This document shows positions 10,930 through 21,337 of a stretch of 64,000 nucleotides of DNA, one piece after another (within the stretch, counting starts at the first letter, position 1; each line of letters begins with the position of its first letter). The DNA is taken from the NCBI GenBank assembly GCA_023375675.1, contig JALQBC010000023.1:496001-560000 (forward strand), given 5' to 3'. The notes under the pieces are model-generated. The model was not told the origin of the DNA and searched no databases. It saw only the letters and a program-made list of their open reading frames with translations. The stretch is from Cytospora piceicola. Its lineage: Eukaryota; Ascomycota; Sordariomycetes; Diaporthales; Cytosporaceae. Position numbers and translations under genes: made by a program.

Positions 10930-11418
10930 TCATCCCCGTCTGAAGTAATTCGACTTGTTATATAACTGGTAATGCTCCAGCGAGAATTTCCCATCTGTCA
11001 ATTCTCGACTCCTCGGGTTTCCCGCCCAAACAAAGGCCACACCATCCTCAATCCTCCCAATCCTCTCTCCTTCCTCCAGACGGATCTTGCATTTCACCGA
11101 CTTGTACTTGTTGGTTTCGTAATCCTGCAAATATTGAAGTTGTCGAACATTCTCGGCCTGCCACAACATGCCATCTACCTGCTCTGAGGATTTTCCTGGA
11201 ACCAATGTAGGATACGGTCCCCACATCTTCATTTTGAATCCAGCGATAGAGGCTTTGACCAACTTCGGTTCCCCTGCTGTTCGGGCTGTAATCCGCAGGA
11301 CGTCAGAGTCCATGAGTGACCCGTAAAAGAAACACGTCGGTGGATCAGCAGAAGCATGTCGAGGAGTGGTGGCACGGGCCCAGGAAGCCGGTGTGTCTTT
11401 AAACGAGTAAAATGGCAT
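10930..11418 (-). CDS. AIG2-like / gamma-glutamylcyclotransferase-fold protein
   Basis: This intronless gene encodes 162 residues. Family marks are FFYGSLMD at 30-37, the glycine-containing nucleophile-loop region, YPTLVPG at 69-75, VDGMLW at 81-86, and the acidic pair in LQDYET, where Glu101 is the expected catalytic acid of GGCT-like enzymes. The family cyclises gamma-glutamyl amines or removes gamma-glutamyl groups, releasing 5-oxoproline; the real substrate here is open. The N-terminal 25 residues, before the fold, are not conserved in kind and look flexible. It is convergent with the secreted-protein gene, with 189 bases between the stops. Family assignment is strong and function within the family is unresolved. 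Confidence 0.88.
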   Translation of the reverse strand: MPFYSFKDTPASWARATTPRHASADPPTCFFYGSLMDSDVLRITARTAGEPKLVKASIAGFKMKMWGPYPTLVPGKSSEQVDGMLWQAENVRQLQYLQDYETNKYKSVKCKIRLEEGERIGRIEDGVAFVWAGNPRSRELTDGKFSLEHYQLYNKSNYFRRG

Positions 11419-13561
11419 TATGTGTTCTTGTATTTGTTTTTATAAGTAGCGTAAAGCCGTCTGTCCGTCGCATGAGGCTGGCGTATCTTATATTATAGGG
11501 CCGCACGCTGGTAGGATCCAGGCACCTACTGTTGTAACCAGGTTTTACAGGGGTAGGGTTCCTATGGTCTATAAATACTACCAAGGCCACTCTGCGGTGA
11601 ATTCTTTGGCCTGGCCGATTGTCTTTATTCCTGCGGCCACAGTCCAGCCGCCATCATTCATAGAGGCAGAAATATGGGTATACTCCCACCACATTGTAAT
11701 TTATAAAAAGGGACCCCCCCCCCAATCCATTCTTCACGCATGACCAGTCATGCTTTCTGACAAAGGCTGGCATTTTACCCAATCAAATGTCTTGGGTGAC
11801 CATATCCGAGAGTTGGTTCAGTTGCTTTGGGTAGCACCGTCAATATTAAACGCTCTGTCATCTTGAAGAGAGCCGAGAACATCGCGTATACTCTAAGATT
11901 AGTACAAAATAGTTTCAGATTTTCGGTGCAAGTACATCATCACTTCGTTCATCGGCCACAGCCTCGTTGTAGTTATGAATGCAAATAAACTAGTACTGCG
12001 GGAAGGTGATATCGCTCGTGAAACGGCCTGAGTCATAGGAGCGCTTTGTTCCTCGCTCTCTTCAAGGCCCAGCTTTTCATCTAATATATTAAGACAGATC
12101 TACCGCTATAGAACTAGAGATTGCATGACTTCCCGCTGTGGCTGCTTCTCCCCCCTGTAGCCGTTCTACCGATCTCGACGTACGCGGTATTATCACAGCG
12201 TTATTTATCATCCCAGCTTAATTTAGTCCTTGAAGGTATTTTTTTATATATAATACCGTCCTCCGTATTAGAAGTTTGCTTTATATCTTCATTCCTTTTA
12301 TTATCTTTCTAGGTAAGTAAAGAAGTATGTATCCCCCTTCTCTTTCCGTCCCCTTCCCCTCCCCTCCCCTTCTCTTTCCCTTTCTTTACTAAGAGAAACC
12401 TTTAGAGTTTGAAAGAGTATTTATATTATATGAAGAGTAGCGACGGTAAGGGGGAAGGGAGGCGGTAGGAATAGGGGAGGGAAGGGGGTGGGGGTGGCGG
12501 GAGTAGGGGGACAGCAAGCAAAAGGCTTTATAATCCCCGACTCGCGAAGCGAGGCACGAGGCAGAGCCTCGTGATACCTGTTGACGAAACCACCTTATCA
12601 TCTTTCCTGAGCAGCTCAAGCATTACCGATAGGGTAGGCCAACTCAGAAGTGGTTCGAATTTGATGTCGCCGGGAAAGATACTCTGGAGTCATATCAGGC
12701 AACAAACAGTGATAACCAGATCGTCCTCTTTGATATCCCATGGATACCGGGTGGAGCCATTGCGATGCAGAATATTGTCGTCAGCGGTAGGGAGGGTACT
12801 ACTGTCCAGAAAAGCTGCCATAGAGGTTTGAGATCGTGTCTCTTGAGCATCTTATATCTCCACAAGAAGGGGTGGTGGAGAAGGGTATTGTGCTGATAGC
12901 TACTCAAGAAATTCGGTAAGCATACAGATGTCCGATTCAGTACTGGAAGCGCTATGGCAGGCAGCGATGGCCAGGATTTGATGGTGAGGAATGACAGTTG
13001 CACTGAATGGACAACATACATAACGATCAATGATGCCCAAGCCTCCTTTTCCAGCCCCTAACCCTCAACATGGGAAAAGGATATGCCTCCTACCTTTTAT
13101 GCCATGGCTTTTTCAGAGCCATGAAGGCAGGTTTGAAGCAGATTGCAAGGCCAGATATGCAGAACAAAAACAGCACTAAGTGATAAGATATAGTAGCAGC
13201 TGAAATAAGAGACATCTAGACAACAATTACTTTGCTCTGGAACCACCAACTCGAAGAGAGCTTTCGGCTTCTGAAGCAGCGGAAAGGGGGAGCACGGGTG
13301 TGATAAGTCTTGTATTTAATCATCATCACTAGAGAGAAAACAAGAGAAATTCCTTTGATTCAATCAAATGATGCTCACATAGGGTCAAGACTATAAGACA
13401 TATGAGACCAAAATTAGTTGATGAGCTATTCTCAGCCCAGATGTCCATCATAAACACCCTTATCTCGACCAAAACAGTAACATCCCGTGTCTGTCATTAT
13501 AGGATGTTACCTTCCATTCGAATGCTTGTAGGAGTCCCATCCCATGCAATCCACTGTTCTG
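11419..13561. other. Gene-poor AT-rich spacer
   Basis: About 2.1 kb with no intact gene. It contains a C-run at about 11714-11723, a very AT-rich stretch at 12060-12320, and a purine/pyrimidine-biased zone at 12320-12520. At about 12650-12830 a protein-like fragment reads on the plus strand (see separate entry). Confidence 0.45.
12651..12829 (+). pseudogene. Protein-like fragment, unknown
   Basis: A plus-strand frame reads KWFEFDVAGKDTLESY and continues through IVLFDIPWIPGGAIAMQNIV up to GTTVQK. It looks like real coding sequence by composition, but it has no start codon, and stops appear beyond both ends. I do not recognise it. It may be an exon of a decayed gene; a CTCAG acceptor-like site lies just upstream. 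Confidence 0.25.
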
Positions 13562-13735
13562 TCATAGTCGTGGACTGACCCGATCCCACCGTATGTCCCA
13601 TAAAGTAATTAGATACCCATCTTTAGCCTGCCTAAAGCCTCCAAGGCAGTTTAGGCAGGGTTTCATCGCTGGTATCCTAGCACCGTTCTCACTAGACCTC
13701 TTCCCACACTTGGGACATAGGGGGTCTGGTAACAT
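13562..13735 (-). CDS. Possible 57-residue protein with two CxxC motifs
   Basis: From ATG at 13735 to TGA at 13562 the reverse strand encodes 57 residues. It begins MLPDPLCPKCGK and has a second CLNC motif about 20 residues on, followed by a basic-aromatic tail with YLITLWDIRW. Paired CxxC knuckles suggest a small zinc ribbon. There is no neighbour within 1 kb to support it, and the fragment may descend from a transposon-encoded protein rather than stand as a gene. Confidence 0.3.
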   Translation of the reverse strand: MLPDPLCPKCGKRSSENGARIPAMKPCLNCLGGFRQAKDGYLITLWDIRWDRVSPRL

Positions 13736-16700
13736 CTTGTCTAGTTACCAAGTGTATTTGGCGTTTTCTGTGAGAGTATCGCGGTCCTGCACAGGTTCTA
13801 GGGGTTAATACGGACAACGCGCCTCTTAACGAGCACCTAAGGACGCTATAATCATACCAGCCCTATATGGTAAGAATTATGTTGCTCTTTGATGGTGTGT
13901 TGTGAATGTTTAGTTGTAGGTGGTGGTCATACTGGTCTTTCATTGTTATATAGCAAGGATGGTTAGGATTCGAAAAGTGACATTGGTCATAGAGCTAGCG
14001 GGTACTTGTATAGGGCTTTGAGAAGCATAAGTAGGTCGACATCATATATCACTGCTCAGGTGTATCATATATCACTTCACCGGTATAGTCCGCGAAGTTA
14101 TGCTGACATTATGTATCGTTTCACCGCTATAGTCCGTGAAGTTATGACTAGTTAGCTAATAAGTATGTTAGTATTACCTGTTACTACTCTAAGCTGTATA
14201 ATACTAATAGTCAGCAGAATATAGTGACCGGAATTTATAGATTAATGAGTACTGGTACCTAAGGTAACTTTGACTCGGAAAGCGGTGGTGGTGCTAACGA
14301 CGGACTGGAAGCTTCTCAGGTTGGATACCATTTCTGTTAGCAACCACAATCCTGTCGTGCTCTAAGCCTGTCGGACCTCTAGTTAGCATGTCTGTAAAGC
14401 CGTTTTCGAACTGGGCCGCAATGCAATAATCTTAGATAACGTAGGAGGCATATTGTGTAAATAGTAGCAAAGATTGTATGGCGTAAATGAGTGTATTGGC
14501 TGTGGTGGAGAAGGGAAAGGAAACTTCATGCTCCCTTAAGCCCTTCCCCTCACCATTTCTATGTGAATCTGCTGGCCTTGCCATTGCCTATTCCATCTCG
14601 CATTCGGCTATTCAAAAGGCTGTGATGGGCGGCAATATGTCGCCATATGGGCTAGGTTACTATGGCCATTTGACCGTATCCGAGCCCCTTACGCTATGAC
14701 TTCTGTTGAGGGAAAGGCTATCACCTACATCTCCAGCTGCGCGGCATGGCACCTGCATCGCCTATTCCTGTTTGTCCCCCGGGGCAATACCCCGGAATGC
14801 AGTATTACTCTTGGCAGCCATGTCTGGTAAACATATCACTGCCGAGATTCATGTATTCCACAAAGCTGTCAGTGAGAGCGCAGCATCAGTCTTCGATGCT
14901 GCTGTCTCCAGGCCGGAGCTCTCCAGAGGGGGGGGGGGGTTTGGGGAAGGCCAGTGGACAGCAAAGATCGTAGAGAATGCAATTTTATAAGGTGACGATC
15001 TGTTCTGCGCGATGGCCTAGTGTCTAAACAAAAATTATATTCAAATCCAACCCTTTCTCCATTCACTGCAGTAAAGTAGCGTGGTGCCATAGGCGGTGGC
15101 TACCGGGAGCTGCAACTGCACGTCGATCAAAAGCCGTTACGAACGGAGGGTTCCAGAACTGCAACGGTATCGTTCGAAGTGGTGTGGCATGATCATACGC
15201 GGTGAGCACCCTCGCCAGACTGTCCTCTCACATGAGCATTGAGGGGTAATGGAGTGATATCGATGCATAACTGATGGGGTGGCCATATGCGTGATATGTC
15301 TTGCACATATAAACGCGTTCGCCACTTCTGTATTGCTGTGGTGGTGAATTCCCTCATCATCATGCAACGATGAGGTTTATGCACGCTGGTGTGGGTGGAG
15401 CTTGCAGCGGCAGTGGAATTCCTCGTTCGGTTTGCCTTTCACGGAAAACTGATACGGGTACTCCTCCGCTCTCTCCCCTTCTATACAAAGACTGACACAT
15501 AGATGGCCAACGAATTAATGCAGCACCCGACTTCATGTGTCATACAGATGGCCGTCACGCGCCACATCAAAGGGAATGGCAGGTCTCGGGAGGTGTCTGA
15601 GACATCATCCTGCTGTTAGTGCGGTTATCTCCAGCATGTGCAAGATGACATCGGCTACAGCCACCGTTTAGGAAAACCTCCAAGTACCTGACCGTTCTCA
15701 TGTCTCAGCCTCTCTGTGCCTCACATGCCAAGCGTGGCAAAAGTGTGGCTGGCGAGCCACGCGTAGTTATCCTTGATGACAGAGTCTTTGGGTGCCTGTA
15801 ATTCACATGTTTCATGATGGATGAATGGCCAGGGGATGTCGTCAAGTTTGGAGAAATTTTCCCACCTTTTCCCTTCTAGGTCTTCATTTTTGTTTTAAGC
15901 AGTGGTCAGTGCTTTACGTGCCCCGTAATTGTCCTGTGCTATAATAAATACAGTGGAGAGCGGGAACAGGCCGGACTGCCGAACACAGATGTTGCAGCGC
16001 AGATCCACACATTTCGGCCATTGGCGCAGGCGGGAGACCATGACATACCCCACCACGGTGGACATTCAGTCGGGAGCCAAGACTCAAATCATGAATAATG
16101 ATAATAGCGATAGAGGAGACTCTTCCTCCGAGTGTTTCCCCGGATTCCTGTCCATGTTGTACAGACGTGTCATCGCGATGTTCGTATCCGACACAGCTTG
16201 GATCTGTCGTGGCAGGAAACATCGTCCAACGTCCTCGAGAAATCAAGGAATGCTGAGGCGGCGTGCTGCTGCCGTGACGACAGCAAACGATGAAACCAGT
16301 TGACGGCCCAAACGAGAGGTTCACATCATCACAGCATTAATCAACAAGGAGTTTAGCTTACGCTTAGGTTCTGACTTGGGATTTTAGTCCTGGCCTGGTC
16401 TTGTCAAGTCGATCGCTAGCTCGTACGTATTGGTTCCCTTCCCTGTTCCGAATCAAGGTACAGACGAATGAAATGGAGATCATAGGACGGATCGCACCGG
16501 TGAGCTGTCACTTGCAAGTTCTCCCCTTCCGCTCCGCAGGTATGCCGGCTGATGCATCGCTGAGTGAGACCCACTCCACCCTCCATAATCACACCCTATT
16601 ATATCCCTTACGTGCGCACAAAGAAGTCACCAGAAGTGGATGACCGATCGCACTGCGATGCCTGACTCGGCATGTGCCTCTTGTCTACCTAGGTGGAATG

Positions 16701-17180
16701 TTTTAAAACAGGCAAACACGCCCGCCTTCGCCGTTACCTTTGGTCTCGCTTGCAATGTATGAGAAGAAGCGAGCCAGAAGCGAGGCCGTTACACATGCAC
16801 CAGACGCACCCACCTACACTTCATGGACATGCAAGTAAGCCGATGAGATCGAGTTGCAACCCATACATATTTATATCAAGACTCCGCCGCCCCTCCGATT
16901 TTAGGCCTGACTCATGCACGCGCTGGCCCTTCGCCGCCAAAAATTTCAAAATTTCGGACAGAACCACACACATAAATACTACCCAAATCTGACTGCGGCA
17001 CTGCCAACTTACATACATACGCGCCCGATCCTAAAAAGCGTCGCCGACGGGACCCCAAAATCCTCTCTCCCGCATTACGGTTTATATTCGTGACCAAATC
17101 TCCCACGGAACAGTCTTGAAAACGATTCTCTTCATCCTTGTTTCTCTTTCACATTCATCTCACAGTGAAAAGTCAACACA
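13736..17180. other. Gene-poor spacer, 3.4 kb
   Basis: No convincing gene on either strand. AT-rich, partly repetitive sequence at 13860-14270 includes two related copies of a motif reading TATAGTCCGCGAAGTTATG / TATAGTCCGTGAAGTTATG at about 14084 and 14132. Short open stretches at 14487-14990 and 15914-16324 lack motifs. The last 150 bases before 17181 are pyrimidine-rich, as expected for a fungal promoter or leader. Confidence 0.45.
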
Positions 17181-17772
17181 ATGCCTTTTCAGACAACAAC
17201 AATGTCAACTTCCCGGCGGTCCAGCATGTTCGGCCGCCGCTCCATCACCGCCAAGGCTTCGTTCAGCGACGACGAGGACGCCATCACACCCTGCTCGTCT
17301 CCACCACCAGAGACACAACACCAAGCCTCCCACTACGAACCCAGAGCATCTTTGTGGTTTTCATTCAGCCGGAGAGGCTCGACAGCGGCAGTATCGTCAG
17401 CACAAGCATGGCATTTCGACCCGACTGATGGCGAGGACATGGACGACGCAAAGCTGTGGCGCCGGATGCTGGATATCCAGAGGGAGTTTCACTGCTACAA
17501 CAGTGCGAGGATGGCCGCCGCACTGCTCGAGCTCGAGATGGGCATGGACGTCGGTCCATATGCTCGTAAGTCAAATCCTTCCCCCTTCGGCGTCCGAGAC
17601 AAGCAAGACCGCTGACGCCTAGTTATCAGCATCAAGGGGCTGCCTCGACCTACTGAATGACAGCGTCTCTGACATGCCAGTGCATGATAAGGAGAGGCTT
17701 GTCGATTGGCTACATGAACACTCCAACAGACGGAAGAGGAGCGGCATTTTCAAGCGCAGTTCCGGCTTCTGA
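17181..17772 (+). CDS. Small fungal protein of unknown function, 2 exons
   Basis: Exons 17181-17565 and 17630-17772 join at GTAAGT...ATCAG (64-base intron) to give 175 residues. The N-terminal 85 residues are Ser/Arg/Pro-rich and look disordered. A helical central part follows (KLWRRMLDIQREFHCYNSARMA, then ALLELEMGMD). Exon 2 adds a predicted helix (KERLVDWLHEH) and a basic end (NRRKRSGIFKR), possibly a nuclear-localisation signal. An alternative in-frame ATG exists at 17202. I do not recognise a domain. The clean splice site and coherent C-terminus support a real gene. A pyrimidine-rich leader lies upstream. Confidence 0.6.
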
Positions 17773-18593
17773 GCTGGAAACGAGAATTTTCTCTCATGAT
17801 ATTTCTGCCGGTAGGAGGAGAGGCGTCGTCAAGCAACTCATTTACACCACTTCACGCGCCGGAGAGCGTTAGGCTTGGCCAGCTGCGACCTGGGCTTGAC
17901 GATCATAATCATGGTCTCGGGGCATCGGATTGGGCAAACTGAGGGCCGTCAGGGTTTGGGCGTTTAGGATGGTGTGCTGCAGGAAGGGAATACCCATTTA
18001 ATATCTTCTTGTTCGGTAGACCGGTCAGATTGGACATGCATTATCGATACCCCCATTATTTTACACATTTTTCTTTTTCCAGGTGTGATTACCGCGTTGT
18101 GGGGCCCTCGGAATTTGGTGGCGCTTGACTCGGCGATGGTGACCAGATATTCAGCCAGATAACCTTGGGCAGGGAGGGCATTGCGGTCACATACAGTATT
18201 CCCGTCGGATGAACCAATACAGAACCAGAGTTGCTTTTTGGCACTATAGGACAGTGTTCCATGCGCTGCCTTCAATACCTGGTCGTTGTTTGGTGTCTTG
18301 TCACTGAGACCCAAATGTCCCACAGTCTTCGGACGCTGTCGTGTAAGTCAATTCCTACCATCCGCCCAAGTCGCGTTCCAGGGGTGGTACGTAGTTGCAT
18401 ACAACGCAGTGTTGTTCTCAGGGTTGTAGCTTATAACTGCTACCTTTCAGTGACATTTCCCAACCGTCGATACGGAAATGGACAAGGTATTGGTCCTGAT
18501 ACAACACGTATTTGCGTCCGATGGAAACAGTGGAGCCCCATTTATATGGAACATTTACTGTCACAATACCATAATGGAGGTGCTTCCTTTGTG
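17773..18593. other. Intergenic region between convergent genes
   Basis: It separates the 3' ends of the small unknown gene and the DUF7708 gene. No convincing ORF, repeat or RNA gene is visible. Confidence 0.45.
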
Positions 18594-20681
18594 TCACCAA
18601 TCCAGGACACCAAGTTCATGCAGTCCATCAACCATATCCCCTGATTTCATGCCGCCCACCACAAAAGTTTCCCCAGTTTCGAGGCTCTCTAGAAGGCAGC
18701 CCGATCTTCCTGAAGTCGTGAACAGAACTTTGAGTCTACCGCCTCGAAAGCACTCCACCAGTTGTGCAAGAGCCAAGTCCGTAGTTTTGTCATCAAGCCA
18801 ATGGAACCCATCGATGACACAATAGACAGTGCCAGGTACTAGACTCACGAGATCTCTGAACATCTCCAGTGCCTCTGCCCAAGTGTCCAGGGATCCATCA
18901 AGACTGAGAAAGCGTTCCTCCGAAAGGTCGAGACTTGTCTCCAACCTTGGCAGTAGTTGTTCTACCATCTGCCTCAGTAGTGCATAGAGCAAGCTGACTG
19001 TGCCCTTCAATTCCCGGGTGACGTTGTTGTCGGCGGTCCGTGGAATTTCGCAGAAGTATGAGATCACAGGCAGTCTGTTCGCTCCCACCAGGTCGATGAA
19101 CTTAGCCGCGAGACTTGTCAAGGGGTTCTCCGTGTCGTCCACCTCTACTGCAGGGCCATCTATCCACAAGATAGGGTCATGTAGACCTTGAGCCCACTCA
19201 CTCAGTCGTAGGACCACATCGGACACCATGGCCGTGGGACTGAAGGATTCGGCCGCAAGACGAATACGTCCCCGAGAAAAGAAATCCTCAAGATGTCTTG
19301 AGTTTAGGGCAATGTCTTCCGCTGTGTAGGGATCAACTAGATCTAAGTCAGTCCATTGGGAAGCTAAGAAGCAGGAAAGATAAGACAGACCTGTGTTTCC
19401 AATCGTCGAAGTCGTAGATATTGTTGGTGGTGAGTGGAAAGAGGCCGGGGAGTCTACGGAAGGAGCTGTTGTTGATATCTTGCCTCTAGCCTGCAGCCAT
19501 TTTACAGCATCCGCTTCCAGGAGGATTACGACGGATCCACCGAGGTGCCTGATTCTTTCAGATTCGAGACGTCTGTCCTCCTCCGCCTTGGATAACCGAC
19601 GTTCGATCCTCTCCGCGGATAGTTGCATATCCGCCCGATATCTTTTGTCTCCCTCCAACCCCAACCTCGTGTCTCGATACAGGCCTTCCATTATCAACCT
19701 GGTGACTCTACCTTCGGCCATCAAGCTTTGGTAGGCGAAATTTCGTACCCTTGCAACCTTTTCATTGATTTTGTTGATTTCATCATCGAATCGGTCTTTG
19801 AAGGTCTCTGAGAATGAATCTAGTAGACGCCGGTAACGCCTCTTCATGATCCAGTCCATTACACTGGAGAGGAATAAGAAGATGTGCTCGTAGATATCCA
19901 CTACGAGCTTGATATTATCCTCCGTAGGTAGGAGCCTTAAATATCTCTCCACCTCTTCAATGTGTTCACTGATTGTGCATAACCCTTCGGCAAAGCCATC
20001 CGCAATTGCCTCGTGGTTAGCACTAGCCTAAATCTTTGTCAGTTTAAGTGCCTTCAACATTATCATGCAAGCAATAGGAGTGAATAAGGTGGATCGACCT
20101 TGATAATAGCATTCAGAGCTCCTGTGAATATCGAGACGTACTCGTTGCCGTCCGGGAGAAGCTCTATAAGTGAACTGTGAGAGTCCAGAGTGCTGCAGAA
20201 TCTGTGAAACAAGGATTTTGCCTTCCCGCTACGTCCTTGCTTCCGCTTGTCTTGCCATTGCGCGGTGACAGCGTCGACGATGGCAGTAACACCCTGAATA
20301 GTAGGCTTGAAGCTGTCCAAATCCAGACGCTCATCTCTGGGAGTTTTCTGGTAGAATGTCATCCATTTCTCCCGCAGTTTGGCAGACTCAATTCGAATAA
20401 CATCCATGATAGGGTCCCTGAGGTTCCAAAATAAGAGTAAATGAGGTAAATCAAAGTCTGGGGGATTAGTATGCTGACCTTGACACTTTCTCTGCGACCT
20501 TCGGTTCGAAAAAGGCTCGCCATGGGGTGGTAATATCGTCGAGACTGCCATTAGTTCTCTCCGCTACCAAGGCCTGACTTAGAACCTGGACCTGAGTGTC
20601 TTCATTGAGGCGCTGCTCGACTTCATAGCTGTATGAACGAACTATACTCCTAGCTGCTGCTCTCATATCCGTCGCCATCAT
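18594..20681 (-). CDS. DUF7708 / STAND-like protein with degenerate P-loop, 3 exons
   Basis: Exons 20681-20479, 20417-20099 and 20027-18594 give 651 residues. The N-terminal part carries a DUF7708-type helical region: a KLREKWMTFYQKTP stretch, then about 165-185 with ASANHEA, as found at the start of many fungal STAND (NLR-like) proteins. A charged coiled-coil stretch follows at about 290-335. The nucleotide-binding region starts at ILWIDGP (460-466), where Walker A should read GxxGxGK[ST]; here it is DGPAVEVDD, so the phosphate-binding Lys is absent. A Walker B-like VYCVIDGFHWLDD lies at 575-587 and a sensor-like VLFTTSGR at 608-615. No repeat domain follows. Such proteins are linked to fungal recognition and cell-death pathways in general; no role is proven. 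Intron 2 has an unusual GTCGAT donor. It is head-to-head with the AAA ATPase gene. Confidence 0.8.
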
Positions 20682-21337
20682 CGATGGTTTCTGTCACAGC
20701 GTGACTGCCAGGGAACTCCCAGAATAATCGGAGTGAACACAGTTGAAAACTGATGTTGAAATGACATGGAACGCCAGAGTTGACAACAGCGCACTTCCGC
20801 GCAGGTTGGGAAGCATGAAATGTGTTACCCATTTGCCTTCTGTTACCCACTTTGATACCACACCTGCATATGGAAGGGTGGGGGAGTTGGAATAAAGGCC
20901 AATACTTATCTAGAGTACACTCAATTTAGCCGAATATTGCTTACCATGCATCCGCCACTGTTACATATCATGCGAGCCAACCATCAGCTGAATGTAAGCC
21001 AAGTCAGCATGATGTTCCCTGCATGGACGTCTTTCGTGGGAGTGCTCATGCCCGGGGCCCCCCGCCCCGCGGACTGCTTCGCCCGTATTTCGTGTGGTTC
21101 GCAGAGCCTCATTTCTTCCCCAACTCCACAACTCCCCAACCGCCCCGTTCGCTCCGTTCCATCCTTCTACCTCTTTTGCAGTTGGACGAACCTCTGCTAC
21201 GTCGTCATTGTTTCCATCGAAATTACAGTACCCGAAATCTAGCAGCAACACACATTCCCTGCGAAAGTCAGTCTCTCCAAGGCCAATTCGAGTGGGAACC
21301 TAGCTTCTAGGTCCAGTAGAGGCAGAATCTCTCTTTG
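20682..21337. promoter_or_regulatory. Shared divergent promoter region, 656 bp
   Basis: The DUF7708 gene and the AAA ATPase gene start in opposite directions from this interval, so it must hold both promoters. A pyrimidine-rich stretch at about 21100-21190 lies before the ATPase start. No TATA box or known operator can be named. Confidence 0.5.
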
